The notes beneath the pieces were generated by a model that saw only the letters and a list, made by a program, of their open reading frames with translations, ran no database searches and had not been told where the DNA came from. Below are positions 17,336 through 25,204 of a stretch of DNA of 42,213 nucleotides, in pieces. Position 1 is the first letter of the stretch. Each line of letters begins with the position of its first letter. This DNA is from an uncultured Clostridia bacterium (GTDB taxonomy: Bacteria > Bacillota > Clostridia > TANB77 > CAG-508), in the NCBI GenBank assembly GCA_948875265.1, contig CAQRYF010000007.1:1-42213 (forward strand). Reading direction: 5' to 3'. A program made the position numbers and the translations under genes.

Positions 17336-17764
17336 ATGGCAAAAATTATTGATTTTAAACAAAAAATGGAAGAGCGTACAAATATATGTATAAACAGTAA
17401 AGCAGAAAACGTAATTGTTATTTCAGGACATGATGGAGAAATCAGGATTACCTTGAATATTCCAAAGAAAAAAACAAGGCTAAGAAATATTATTATTGGT
17501 AATATAAAAAATAGAATAGTAAACACTAATATGAATGATATGATAAAAGAAATATCAGAAGCAGAATGTAAAGAAATATTTGATTGTTGTAAAAATCGTA
17601 TTTCATGGAAATATGGTTATGTAGAAGAACAATGGGAACGGGAATGGTTAAAAATAGAAGAAACTATTTTCAATTGTAATAATTTCCAATATGAAACAAT
17701 TATGGAAAATACATATATGTGTTCTTATATTTATTGTGTTAAAAGAAACAATATCAATGATTAG
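17336..17764 (+). CDS. Hypothetical protein, 142 aa, with an in-frame CGG read normally
   Basis: I do not recognise this protein. It opens MAKIIDFKQKMEERTN, contains six cysteines and ends with an aromatic- and asparagine-rich part. No membrane segment or signal. Codon 102 is CGG (17639-17641) in GAA CGG GAA. The frame then runs 41 more codons to a stop followed by a palindrome, which argues for triplet reading here; a +1 shift would stop after three residues. It lies between two look-alike small RNA genes, with its own promoter and a leader hairpin, and may form a unit with them. Confidence 0.65.
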   Translation: MAKIIDFKQKMEERTNICINSKAENVIVISGHDGEIRITLNIPKKKTRLRNIIIGNIKNRIVNTNMNDMIKEISEAECKEIFDCCKNRISWKYGYVEEQWEREWLKIEETIFNCNNFQYETIMENTYMCSYIYCVKRNNIND

Positions 17765-17768
17765 CTAA

Positions 17769-17800
17769 ATAGCTTTATAAATTTAAATTTATAAAGCTAT
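17769..17800 (+). terminator. Palindrome after the 17336 gene
   Basis: ATAGCTTTATAAATTT (17769-17784) is followed directly by its reverse complement (17785-17800). A weak T/A tract follows. Probably a terminator of the gene that stops at 17764. Confidence 0.55.
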
Positions 17801-17849
17801 TATAAATTATTGAATTGACATAATGTAAAGAGTGTGATATATTATTTAT

Positions 17850-17987
17850 ACACGTAAAGTGTATAAATAAATCAATATATTTTAGTTTAAAAGTAATGTT
17901 CATTGGTTGTAATCCTCGCTTTTAAACTATAGAGGGCTAAATATTGATTTTCTCGTAACAGTTATTATAATTGTTACGAGTTTTTTT
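17850..17987 (+). ncRNA. Candidate structured small RNA, copy 2
   Basis: Its promoter TTGACA (17815-17820), 17-bp spacer, TATATT (17838-17843) shares TTGACATAATGTAAAGAG with copy 1. The RNA has a 5' hairpin ATTTATACAC/GTGTATAAAT, an outer stem AATCAATAT/ATATTGATT, an inner stem TTTAAAAG/CTTTTAAA and a terminator CTCGTAACA/TGTTACGAG (17952-17980) with seven T. The stems differ in sequence from copy 1 but keep the layout, as expected of a conserved fold. Short blocks CCxxGC and GGGCTAAATATT are similar to copy 1. Confidence 0.6.
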
Positions 17988-18068
17988 AATAAAAAAGTAA
18001 AATATATTGCAAAAAAAGACAAGTTAATATATAATTCAATTATAAATAATAAATAAGGAGAGGATTAT

Positions 18069-18839
18069 ATGGAAGAAAAAAATAAAGAAGTTAAAAAAGA
18101 AAAAAAGACAACATCAGTAGAAAAAGCTAAAGTTGAGAAAAAAACAGAAGTAAAAAAACAAGAAACTCCAAAAACTGAAAACAAAGAGCAATTTAAAAAA
18201 GTTGAAACTAAGAAAGAAGAACCTAAAAAGGTAAAAACAAATAAAAAAGAAACAAAAAAATCAAAAGATATAAAAGGAAAGAAATGGGTAACACCAACTA
18301 TAATAGCATTAGTAGTTATAGCAATTATAGCAGTATTGACATTTATGATTGTTACATCAACAGATCCTAAGAAAACTGTTGAGGGACTATTTACTGATTT
18401 AAAAGCAGGAGACTTTGAAAAAGCACAAGAATTTATAAATGTTAATGAAGAAGATACTACAGAATTGTTAGATGAAAATTTAAATGAAGAAACAAAAACT
18501 TTATTTTTTGATAAATTAAGTTGGAAAGTTATAAAAGTAACTGAGAATGGAAATGAAGCATCTGTAGAAGTAGAGATTACAAATAAAAATTATAAAACAA
18601 TAATAACAAATATGATGCAAAAAGCTTTAAAAGCAGCATTTAGTGGTAAAGAAGTTACTGAACAAGAAAGTCAGAATTACTTAACTGAAGAATTAAAAAA
18701 TGAACAAGTAGAAATGACAACTGTAACAAAGACAATAAATGTTGTAAAAGTAGATAAAAAATGGAAAGTTGTTCAAAATGATGAATTAGTAGATAGTTTA
18801 TTACCAGGATTACAAGAAGCTATAAATTCCTTAGGGTAA
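18069..18839 (+). CDS. Lysine-rich membrane-anchored protein with DUF4878-like extracellular domain
   Basis: A 256-residue protein in three parts: a highly charged Lys/Glu/Thr tail (about 1-72, cytoplasmic by the positive-inside rule), one membrane segment (VTPTIIALVVIAIIAVLTF, about 75-95), and an outer domain of about 150 residues. The outer domain begins DPKKTVEGLFTDLKAGDFEKA and ends KVDKKWKVVQNDE, the pattern of NTF2-like DUF4878/DUF5105 domains. Function unknown. Good AAGGAGAGG start. It stands alone between the second small RNA and a bidirectional terminator. Confidence 0.75.
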   Translation: MEEKNKEVKKEKKTTSVEKAKVEKKTEVKKQETPKTENKEQFKKVETKKEEPKKVKTNKKETKKSKDIKGKKWVTPTIIALVVIAIIAVLTFMIVTSTDPKKTVEGLFTDLKAGDFEKAQEFINVNEEDTTELLDENLNEETKTLFFDKLSWKVIKVTENGNEASVEVEITNKNYKTIITNMMQKALKAAFSGKEVTEQESQNYLTEELKNEQVEMTTVTKTINVVKVDKKWKVVQNDELVDSLLPGLQEAINSLG

Positions 18840-18862
18840 TTAATTAAAATTATAATTATAAT

Positions 18863-18907
18863 AAAAAATCCCTTTAATATATTATTATATAGTAAAGGGA
18901 TTTTTTG
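18863..18907 (+). terminator. Terminator overlapping the 3' end of ytxC
   Basis: AAAAAATCCCTTTA (18863-18876) pairs with TAAAGGGATTTTTT (18893-18906). It ends the forward gene at 18069. The stop codon of the opposite-strand ytxC lies in its loop, so the right arm is also ytxC coding sequence. Confidence 0.8.
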
Positions 18908-19751
18908 TTTTGAATGAATTTTTATAAAGTTTACAAATATCACAATCTGTACAAAGGACAATTCTATTTTCAAAAACAGATTGTAATGTATTAATAAAAT
19001 CATCAATATAATTATCAATCAAATGTATATATATTTTTTTAGGAAGTAAAGTGAGTAGTGAATTCAATGTATAGTCATTTGAAGAAAAACTAATATCACT
19101 TAAATATTTTGCTTTAAATAAATCTTCAGAAGTAGTGATTATATCTTTATTTTCATCTAATAAAATAGATTCTGACTTAGAATATATAATGTGAACTAAG
19201 TCACAATTGTTAACTTGAGTATTTATATATAATCTTAATAGTGATATAAATTCTAAATATTCTTTTTCTATAATAAAATTATTTACTGCTTCATTAACAA
19301 TATCATCTAAAATAGTAAAATAATTTTTTATTCTAAAATTAGTAAACCCCTTTAAAACTATTGAATTATTTTTATTAATAAATTCACTAAAACTACTGAA
19401 AAGTGCTTTAAATTTTTTATCAAAAATACATGAAAAATCACTAGCTGTTATATCAAAACACAAATCTAATATTTTTTTTCTTTCATTAGTATCAAAATAG
19501 AAATAATTTTGAAGAATAATTCTATTTAAAAATTCTTCTTCCATTTCATCAAGTACAAGAAGTGAAAGAATAGTACTAATTTTATTAATAAATAAATCTA
19601 CTTCTTTTCCAGTGTAATGAATAATTATATTTTTATAATACTTAAATTGATTACAACTAAAACAAACATTATCTAACTCTAAAGAATCTAACTCATTTAG
19701 TAGATATCTGAGTGAATCAGAGTTGTTTGTTTTAATACATAATGATTTCAT
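18885..19751 (-). CDS. ytxC: YtxC-like sporulation protein
   Basis: A 288-residue protein matching YtxC, a sporulation protein of unknown mechanism found across spore-forming Firmicutes. Visible traits: an N-terminal alpha/beta part, FINKISTILSLLVLDEMEEEFLNRII, a central FxNFRIKNYFTILDDIVNEAV (the most YtxC-like block), and a C-terminal part with CTDCDICKLY. GGGAG precedes the ATG. Identification is from overall pattern and length and not from a catalytic motif. It supports a spore-forming host together with gpr, cwlJ and gerQ. Confidence 0.75.
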   Translation of the reverse strand: MKSLCIKTNNSDSLRYLLNELDSLELDNVCFSCNQFKYYKNIIIHYTGKEVDLFINKISTILSLLVLDEMEEEFLNRIILQNYFYFDTNERKKILDLCFDITASDFSCIFDKKFKALFSSFSEFINKNNSIVLKGFTNFRIKNYFTILDDIVNEAVNNFIIEKEYLEFISLLRLYINTQVNNCDLVHIIYSKSESILLDENKDIITTSEDLFKAKYLSDISFSSNDYTLNSLLTLLPKKIYIHLIDNYIDDFINTLQSVFENRIVLCTDCDICKLYKNSFKTKNPFTI

Positions 19752-19869
19752 TTAAAATTCTCCCTTCTAATAAGAATATTATCTACTAAATGTTAAAAAC
19801 TTATACACCATAATATGTGTTTTGAAAAAAAATGAAACTTGACCTAAATTAAAGTTAAAAGGCATAATA

Positions 19870-19895
19870 AAAAATGTCCGTTTAAGGACATTTTT
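19870..19895 (-). terminator. Terminator of the GH57 gene
   Basis: AAAAATGTCC (19870-19879) and GGACATTTTT (19886-19895) form a 10-bp stem. Read on the minus strand it ends in a T-run and begins at the stop codon of the branching enzyme gene. Confidence 0.8.
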
Positions 19896-21480
19896 ATAAA
19901 TATATTTTATAATCAATATCAGGAAAAACACAATCTTTTTTACTAATATCTTTCAAAAATTCTTCTTCAATATTATTTTCTTTTATTTGATAATACAATT
20001 TTGTAAATCTTCCTATATGATCTTTTATTCTTTTTTTAGCATAATCTACCATTGTTCCATTTGTTATAATAAATAGCCAATCGCTGCTTTGTGCTAGCAA
20101 TAGTTCTCTGGCACATTGATTTAAAGCTTTTTTCTTTAAACCTTTTGCATTTGGATATAAATTTGCTAATTCACACATTCTATCACCAGCTACATGTAAA
20201 TGCCTATGTACATAATCGTTTGAAGGATTAAGCCATACTTCGCTATAACCATTAGCTCCCCAACTTGAACGACATGGAGAAGCAACTTGTATATTTGGAT
20301 ACTTATCAATATATTCTGATGGTGTAATTAGTTCAAAGTTACAATCATCATAATATATCTTCTTAAATAAAATATATAACCAATAAGGACCTTCATACCA
20401 CCAATGACCATAAAGCTCTGCATCATAAGGACATAAAATAATAGGAGGAGTTTCCATGTATTCCGATACATTATTTATTTGATTAGTTCTAGAATCTAAA
20501 AAATGACCAGCTTGTTTCTCAGCAGAATCTTTAGCCCACTCAACATTATAATAATCTTTAAAATCTGTATCTCCAGTAATTCTGTAATATTTAATACCAG
20601 TATGAACCCTAACACCATTATGAGCAATATATGGCTTAATATAATCATAATCAGCTTCATATCCAATATCTCTGTAAAATTCTCTATAATTATAATCACC
20701 AGGATATCCATTAATTGAACTCCAAACCTGTCTGGAAGATTCCATATCACGACCAAAAGCAACAACACCTTTAGGCGAAACTATAGGAGCAAACGTACCA
20801 TATACTGGTGTTGGGTCTGCATATAAGATTCCATGTGATTCTGTTATAATATAATCAATACCAAATTCTTTTAAATATTTATCAGCTTCAGGAACATAGC
20901 CACACTCTGGAAGCCAAATACCGCGAGGTTTTCTTCCAAAATATCTTTCATATGTTTGAACACCAACTCCGATTTGAGCTTTAACAGTTTTCTCATTTAC
21001 GTATAAGATAGGGAAGTAACCATGAGTTGCTCCACATGTAATAATTTCTAAAACTCCTATATCTTGGAAATGTTTAAAAGCTTCAATCAAATTACAATTA
21101 TAAATATCTTTAAATAAATGTAAATCATTAGAATAACGTTCGAAATAATAATGAGAAAGCTTATTTAACCTTTCATCACCAGCAGTTCTTTTAATTTCTT
21201 TCTTAGATAATTCAATAAGTCTTCTTAAATATTTGATATATTTCCTTTGTAATAATTTATTATCTAACATAGAAAGAAGGGGTGGTGTCATTGACATTGT
21301 AATCCTAAAATTTACACCTTCATCTACTAACTTTTGAAAATTAGTAAGTAAAGGTATATATGTTTCTGAAATAGCTTCGTAAAGCCAAGACTCTTCTAAA
21401 TAATCATCACTTTCAGGATGATGAATAAATGGAAGATGAGCATGAAGTACAAAACTTACATATCCTTTTTTCTCTTGCAT
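19894..21480 (-). CDS. GH57 1,4-alpha-glucan branching enzyme
   Basis: Forms alpha-1,6 branches in glycogen-like glucans; cytoplasmic. The 528-residue protein has the GH57 N-terminal motif FVLHAHLPFIHHPE. The nucleophile Glu is in IWLPECGY (Glu192) and the acid/base Asp in PYDAELYGHWWYEGP (Asp353), the pattern that separates branching enzymes from other GH57 members. A C-terminal DUF1957-type helical domain follows (AGDRMCELANLYP, ARELLLAQSSDW). GGAG start. The neighbouring upstream gene on the same strand encodes a DUF4912 protein, a frequent partner of GH57 enzymes. A REP-like pair lies between them. No other glycogen gene is in view. Confidence 0.93.
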   Translation of the reverse strand: MQEKKGYVSFVLHAHLPFIHHPESDDYLEESWLYEAISETYIPLLTNFQKLVDEGVNFRITMSMTPPLLSMLDNKLLQRKYIKYLRRLIELSKKEIKRTAGDERLNKLSHYYFERYSNDLHLFKDIYNCNLIEAFKHFQDIGVLEIITCGATHGYFPILYVNEKTVKAQIGVGVQTYERYFGRKPRGIWLPECGYVPEADKYLKEFGIDYIITESHGILYADPTPVYGTFAPIVSPKGVVAFGRDMESSRQVWSSINGYPGDYNYREFYRDIGYEADYDYIKPYIAHNGVRVHTGIKYYRITGDTDFKDYYNVEWAKDSAEKQAGHFLDSRTNQINNVSEYMETPPIILCPYDAELYGHWWYEGPYWLYILFKKIYYDDCNFELITPSEYIDKYPNIQVASPCRSSWGANGYSEVWLNPSNDYVHRHLHVAGDRMCELANLYPNAKGLKKKALNQCARELLLAQSSDWLFIITNGTMVDYAKKRIKDHIGRFTKLYYQIKENNIEEEFLKDISKKDCVFPDIDYKIYL

Positions 21481-21500
21481 TATAATTCTCCTTTGTTAAT

Positions 21501-21604
21501 TTGAGACATTAGGGACAGGGGAAAATGTCTCAATTATATTGTGAAATTTTTTAAAAATAAAAACGAAAAGAATGAGACACTTTGACCTGTCCCCAGTGTC
21601 TCAT
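21501..21604. repeat. REP-like inverted pair between the GH57 and DUF4912 genes
   Basis: Two hairpins in inverted orientation. Left: TTGAGACAT (21501-21509) with ATGTCTCAA (21525-21533) and GGGACAGGGG in the loop. Right: ATGAGACACT (21572-21581) with AGTGTCTCAT (21595-21604) and CCTGTCCCC in the loop. The left loop motif is the reverse complement type of the right, giving the paired layout known from REPINs. The right copy begins exactly at the TGA stop of the DUF4912 gene. Confidence 0.8.
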
Positions 21605-22431
21605 GAAGATGGATTTGATAAATCATAAATTTCTTCTATATTTTCGTTTTGATATATTTGTTTATATAAATCATAAATATTGTATATTTTACCCATATTT
21701 CTAATAAATGACATACTAGTAACTATTTTCTCAGTTTGAATTCCAGTTTTTATATCTCTAAAATACACCATTTTTTGATTATTATCAAATAATATTTTAT
21801 CATTTGGAGATTCAATCTCATTTGACATTGATACAAATATATAATCAGTATTGAAATTTTCTACTTTATTGATAGGACGTCTACCAAGTTCGATTCTGTA
21901 ATCACTTCTACTATCTGAAACATGTAGATACCAACTGTTTGCAAAATCATTTATTTCAACTTCAAAACTATAACCTAAAGTATCATTATGAATAATTAAA
22001 ATAGGTTTTGTTGTTTCAAAAAAATTATCTCCATATTTTTCAATAAAAGTTTTTCTATCTGTATCTGAAATATCCCAGTAAATAAATAGTGTAGTAGGAG
22101 TTTGAGCTAAAACCTTTACTACTGTTTGATTATATCTATATGGTAAATCATAATATTCTAATATTTCAACTTTTTTCTTATCTGTACTTTTCTTTGTTAC
22201 TTTTTTGGAAACTGAAGATTTCTTTTTAGTAGATGTAGCCTTTTTTGTTGTAGATGCTTTTTTATTAATACTAGATTTGGTAGTTGTTTTCTTTGAAGCA
22301 GCTGTTGATTTTTTAGTAGTATCAGTCGCCTTTTTTGTTTTTGTAGCAGTTTTTTTGACTGTTGTACTAGTTTTTTTTGTTTCTTTTTTTTCATTTTCTA
22401 ATTCAGTTTGTTCTTTTGTTTTTCTTGGCAT
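21601..22431 (-). CDS. DUF4912 domain protein with lysine/threonine-rich N-terminal tail
   Basis: About 276 residues. The first 85 or so are a low-complexity Lys/Thr/Ser tail with KKATSTKKKS-like segments. The DUF4912 domain follows: YDLPYRYNQTVVKVLAQTPTTLFIYWDIS, then DFANSWYLHVSDSRSDYRIELGRR. DUF4912 proteins often sit beside GH57 enzymes, as here, and may bind glucan or act with them; this is inference. The ATG at 22431 has GGAGG seven bases upstream; a longer reading from 22497 is not supported. The stop codon is part of a REP-like element. Confidence 0.88.
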   Translation of the reverse strand: MPRKTKEQTELENEKKETKKTSTTVKKTATKTKKATDTTKKSTAASKKTTTKSSINKKASTTKKATSTKKKSSVSKKVTKKSTDKKKVEILEYYDLPYRYNQTVVKVLAQTPTTLFIYWDISDTDRKTFIEKYGDNFFETTKPILIIHNDTLGYSFEVEINDFANSWYLHVSDSRSDYRIELGRRPINKVENFNTDYIFVSMSNEIESPNDKILFDNNQKMVYFRDIKTGIQTEKIVTSMSFIRNMGKIYNIYDLYKQIYQNENIEEIYDLSNPSS

Positions 22432-22577
22432 TATATATCCTCCTATGTAATCTCTTACTTTCCTAAATATATTATACCAAAAGTAAAAGAAATTCAAGTA
22501 AAATATGTAACTTTTTGAAGTTTTTTGTAATGTGATTGTTATACTTCTTATAATATTTTTAATATAAAAATATTTCT

Positions 22578-22599
22578 TGTCGAATTGTGCGATGAAAAA
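22578..22599 (+). repeat. 22-bp intergenic motif, copy 1
   Basis: TGTCGAATT, one variable base, then TGCGATGAAAAA. It matches the copy at 41339-41360 in 21 of 22 positions. The first seven bases equal the Spo0A box TGTCGAA. It lies about 190 bp upstream of the 15-residue-repeat protein gene. The 357-bp interval 22432-22788 otherwise holds only a possible promoter. Confidence 0.5.
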
Positions 22600-22622
22600 G
22601 TGAAAAAAGTTTTAAAAAGATA

Positions 22623-22651
22623 TTGAATTTGTCAAATCAATATGATAATAT
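22623..22651 (+). promoter_or_regulatory. Possible promoter of the repeat-protein gene
   Basis: TTGAAT (22623-22628), 17-bp spacer, TAATAT (22646-22651). A reasonable sigma-A match in AT-rich DNA, hence modest confidence. It would give a leader of about 130 nt before the ATG at 22789. Confidence 0.4.
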
Positions 22652-22788
22652 ATCTTTACGTATTACTTCTATAAAAATACTTTTTAATATCTAAAAAATT
22701 TATTTCAATCGACTTAGTAAAGCAAAAAATGTATTCTTATTCAAATAGTTGTATTCACGTAAAAATTATAACAGGAAGGAGGTACAAT

Positions 22789-23367
22789 ATGGAAGAAAAG
22801 ATTTTAAATATTCTTTTGGATATGCAAATAGATATGAAAGATTTAAAAACTAGGGTTATAAATATCGAAGAAAATGAAATACCAAGTATGAAAGCTTCGA
22901 TAAAAAACATTGAAGAAAACGAAATACCAAGTATGAAAGCTTCAATAAAAAATATTGAAGAAAACGAAATACCAAGTATAAGAGCTTCGATAAAAAACAT
23001 TGAAGAAAACGAAATACCAAGTATAAGAGCTTCGATAAAAAACATTGAAGAAAACGAAATACCAAGTATAAGAGCTTCGATAAAAAATATCGAAGAAAAT
23101 GAAATACCAAATATAAAAACATCAATTAATGATTTAACAACAACAGTAAGAAATATTGCAAAAAGAGAGATACCTGCCATTAAGAAATCAATAAAAAACC
23201 TTACTGTTTCAGTTGGTAATATAGAAAATAATGAATTACCAAAAATCAGACAACAACGATTAATAGATAGTAATAACATAGCAAGGATTTTAAATCTTCA
23301 AACAGAGTTAAATAACAAAATGAAACAGCATTTCCAAGAACAATCACAAATGAAAATTTATAAGTAA
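22789..23367 (+). CDS. Coiled-coil protein built of 15-residue repeats
   Basis: A 192-residue protein of unknown function. After an N-terminal helix (MEEKILNILLDMQIDMKDLKTRV) come six near-identical 15-residue units NIEENEIPSMKASIK and several decayed ones (NIAKREIPAIKKSIK, NIENNELPKIRQQ). Hydrophobic residues recur in a pattern expected of an extended helix broken by the Pro of each unit. No signal or membrane segment. GGAGG start at 22789, so a longer reading from 22729 is unlikely. Similar repeat-number-variable proteins occur in clostridia, but I cannot name a family. Confidence 0.75.
   Translation: MEEKILNILLDMQIDMKDLKTRVINIEENEIPSMKASIKNIEENEIPSMKASIKNIEENEIPSIRASIKNIEENEIPSIRASIKNIEENEIPSIRASIKNIEENEIPNIKTSINDLTTTVRNIAKREIPAIKKSIKNLTVSVGNIENNELPKIRQQRLIDSNNIARILNLQTELNNKMKQHFQEQSQMKIYK
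22861..23130 (+). repeat. Six tandem 45-bp units
   Basis: Six in-frame 45-bp units encode NIEENEIPSMKASIK variants. Units 3 to 5 are nearly identical in DNA (IPSIRAS form), which suggests recent copy-number change by slippage or recombination; the outer units have diverged. Confidence 0.9.
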
Positions 23368-23374
23368 AAAAGTA

Positions 23375-23409
23375 GAACTATTTGATTAAATATCAAGTAG
23401 TTCATTTTT
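23375..23409 (+). terminator. Terminator after the repeat-protein gene
   Basis: GAACTATTTGAT (23375-23386) pairs with ATCAAGTAGTTC (23392-23403) with one mismatch and is followed by ATTTTTATT. Confidence 0.75.
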
Positions 23410-23492
23410 ATTCAACAAATTATCTCAAAAGACTTTAAAAAAAGTCCAAAATGTTGTACAATAATAGAAAATTTAGATTTTAGGAGAGGAAT

Positions 23493-25185
23493 ATGAATAA
23501 AAAATGGCAAATATATGAAACAGACAAAGAAAAGGTCGAGAAAATATCGAAAAAATACAATATTAATGAATTATTAGCAACAATATTAATAAATAGAAAT
23601 ATAGTAGACGAAGAAGATATAAGACTATTTTTAGAACCAACAAGAGCAGATTTTCATGACCCATTTCTAATAACAGATATGGAGAAAGCTGTAAATAGGA
23701 TTATAAAGGCTATAAATAATCAAGAAAAAGTAATAATATATGGTGATTATGATGTAGATGGAATAACAAGTATAACTGTATTAAAAAGTTTCTTGAAAGA
23801 TAGGGGACTAGAAGCAAGCTCATATATTCCTAATAGATTAAATGAAGGATATGGATTAAATAAATCGGCTATTGATAAAATTGTAAACAATAAATATGAA
23901 TTAATGATAACAGTGGATTGTGGTATATCAGGTATAGAAGAAATAGAATATGCAAATTCTTTAGGTATTGAAACAATAGTAACAGACCACCATGAAGCTG
24001 GTAATGAATTACCAAAGGCCCTTGCAGTTATTGATAATAAAAGAAAAGATAGCAAATATCCTTTTAGAGAATTAGCAGGAGTTGGAGTGGTTTTTAAATT
24101 AATACAAGCTATAGGGATAAAACTGGGATTAAAAGAAGAAGAATATTTAAAATATTTAGATATTGTATGTGTAGGTACAATTTCTGATATAGTACCATTA
24201 ATAGATGAAAATAGGGTAATTACAAAATTAGGTTTAATGTTAATTAAACAAACGAAAAATATAGGACTAAAATCAATTATAAATTCATCTGGATATAAAA
24301 AAATAGACTCTAACACAATTTCTTTTGGAGTAGCTCCTAGAATTAATGCGTGTGGAAGAATGGGGATAGCAGAAGAAGCTTTAGAATTATTGTTATCAAA
24401 AAATATAAATGAAGCAAATGAATTAACACAGAAACTAAATGAACATAATAGGATAAGACAAGAAACTGAGAAAAGTATCTTTGAAAGTGCAGTTAGTCAA
24501 ATTGAAGAACAACAATTAAACAATAATAACTCAATTATTTTAGGAGGAGAAAATTGGCATCATGGAGTAATTCGGAATTGTATCTTCGAAAATAACAGAA
24601 ATGTATTTTAAACCAAGTATTTTATTAAGCTTTGAAGAAGATGGGATAGGAAAAGGATCAGGAAGAAGTATTCCAGGATTTGATTTACATGAAGCTTTAA
24701 TGAAATGTTCAGATACAATAGATAAATTTGGCGGACATAGTATGGCTGTTGGAATAACCATAAAAAAAGAGAATTTTAATGAGTTTAAGAAAGAATTCGA
24801 AAAAATTGCTACACAATCTCATATTGAAGAAATAGTACCAGTTATAAACATAGATGCAAAAATTGATTTTAATGATATAAATAAAAATATAGTAGAAAGC
24901 TTAAAACAATTGGAGCCATTTGGAGAAGGAAATAAAATGCCAATATTTGCTTTTAAAAATTTAAAGATTGATTCAATAAGAGCTTTATCAGAAGGAAAGC
25001 ATCTAAAATTAACATTAAAGGATAATAATACAATTATTAATGCTATAGGATTTAATATTGGAAATTTAGCTGAAGAATATAGGATTGGAGATAAAGTTGA
25101 TGTTGCAGGAGTTTTAGAAATCAATACATTTAATGGTGTGGATAATTTACAAATTAATATAAAAGATATAATGAGAGCAATATAA
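23493..25185 (+). CDS. recJ: Single-stranded-DNA exonuclease RecJ, continuous only with one +1 shift at CGG
   Basis: 5'-3' single-strand exonuclease of recombination and repair. With one shift at 24573 the protein is 563 residues, the family length. It has the DHH phosphoesterase domain with YGDYDVDGITS (83-93) and DHHE (165-168), then the DHHA1 domain starting GENWHHGVIGIVSSK. The C-terminal OB-like domain ends DVAGVLEINTFNG. AGGAGAGG start. Gly361 is encoded by CGGA, and without the shift translation ends 12 codons later, giving only the DHH half. Both halves carry complete, undamaged motifs. relA follows after 19 bp. Confidence 0.94.
24573..24576 (+). other. Recoding site in recJ: CGGA read as conserved Gly361
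   Basis: GGA GTA ATT is followed by CGG A. Skipping C gives GGA ATT GTA TCT TCG AAA, completing HHGVIGIVSSK, the near-universal start of the RecJ DHHA1 domain. The unshifted frame stops at a TAA in the GTATTTTAA at about 24603-24611. Confidence 0.92.
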
Positions 25186-25204
25186 AAGAGAGGTGCAAAA
25201 GATT

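Noticed and set aside
17880..17930. tRNA gene, because of a T-arm-like GGTTGTAATCC
   Set aside because: No acceptor stem, D arm or anticodon arm can be placed around it; it belongs to the second small RNA candidate.
20496..20768. Short frames inside the GH57 gene
   Set aside because: They are alternative frames of a well-supported 528-residue enzyme and have no start signals.
22861..23130. CRISPR array
   Set aside because: The 45-bp units are directly adjacent, in frame and without spacers.
22755..23279. Open frames on the minus strand across the repeat-protein gene
   Set aside because: They mirror the 45-bp repeat and have no ribosome binding site; the forward frame has both a start site and a terminator.
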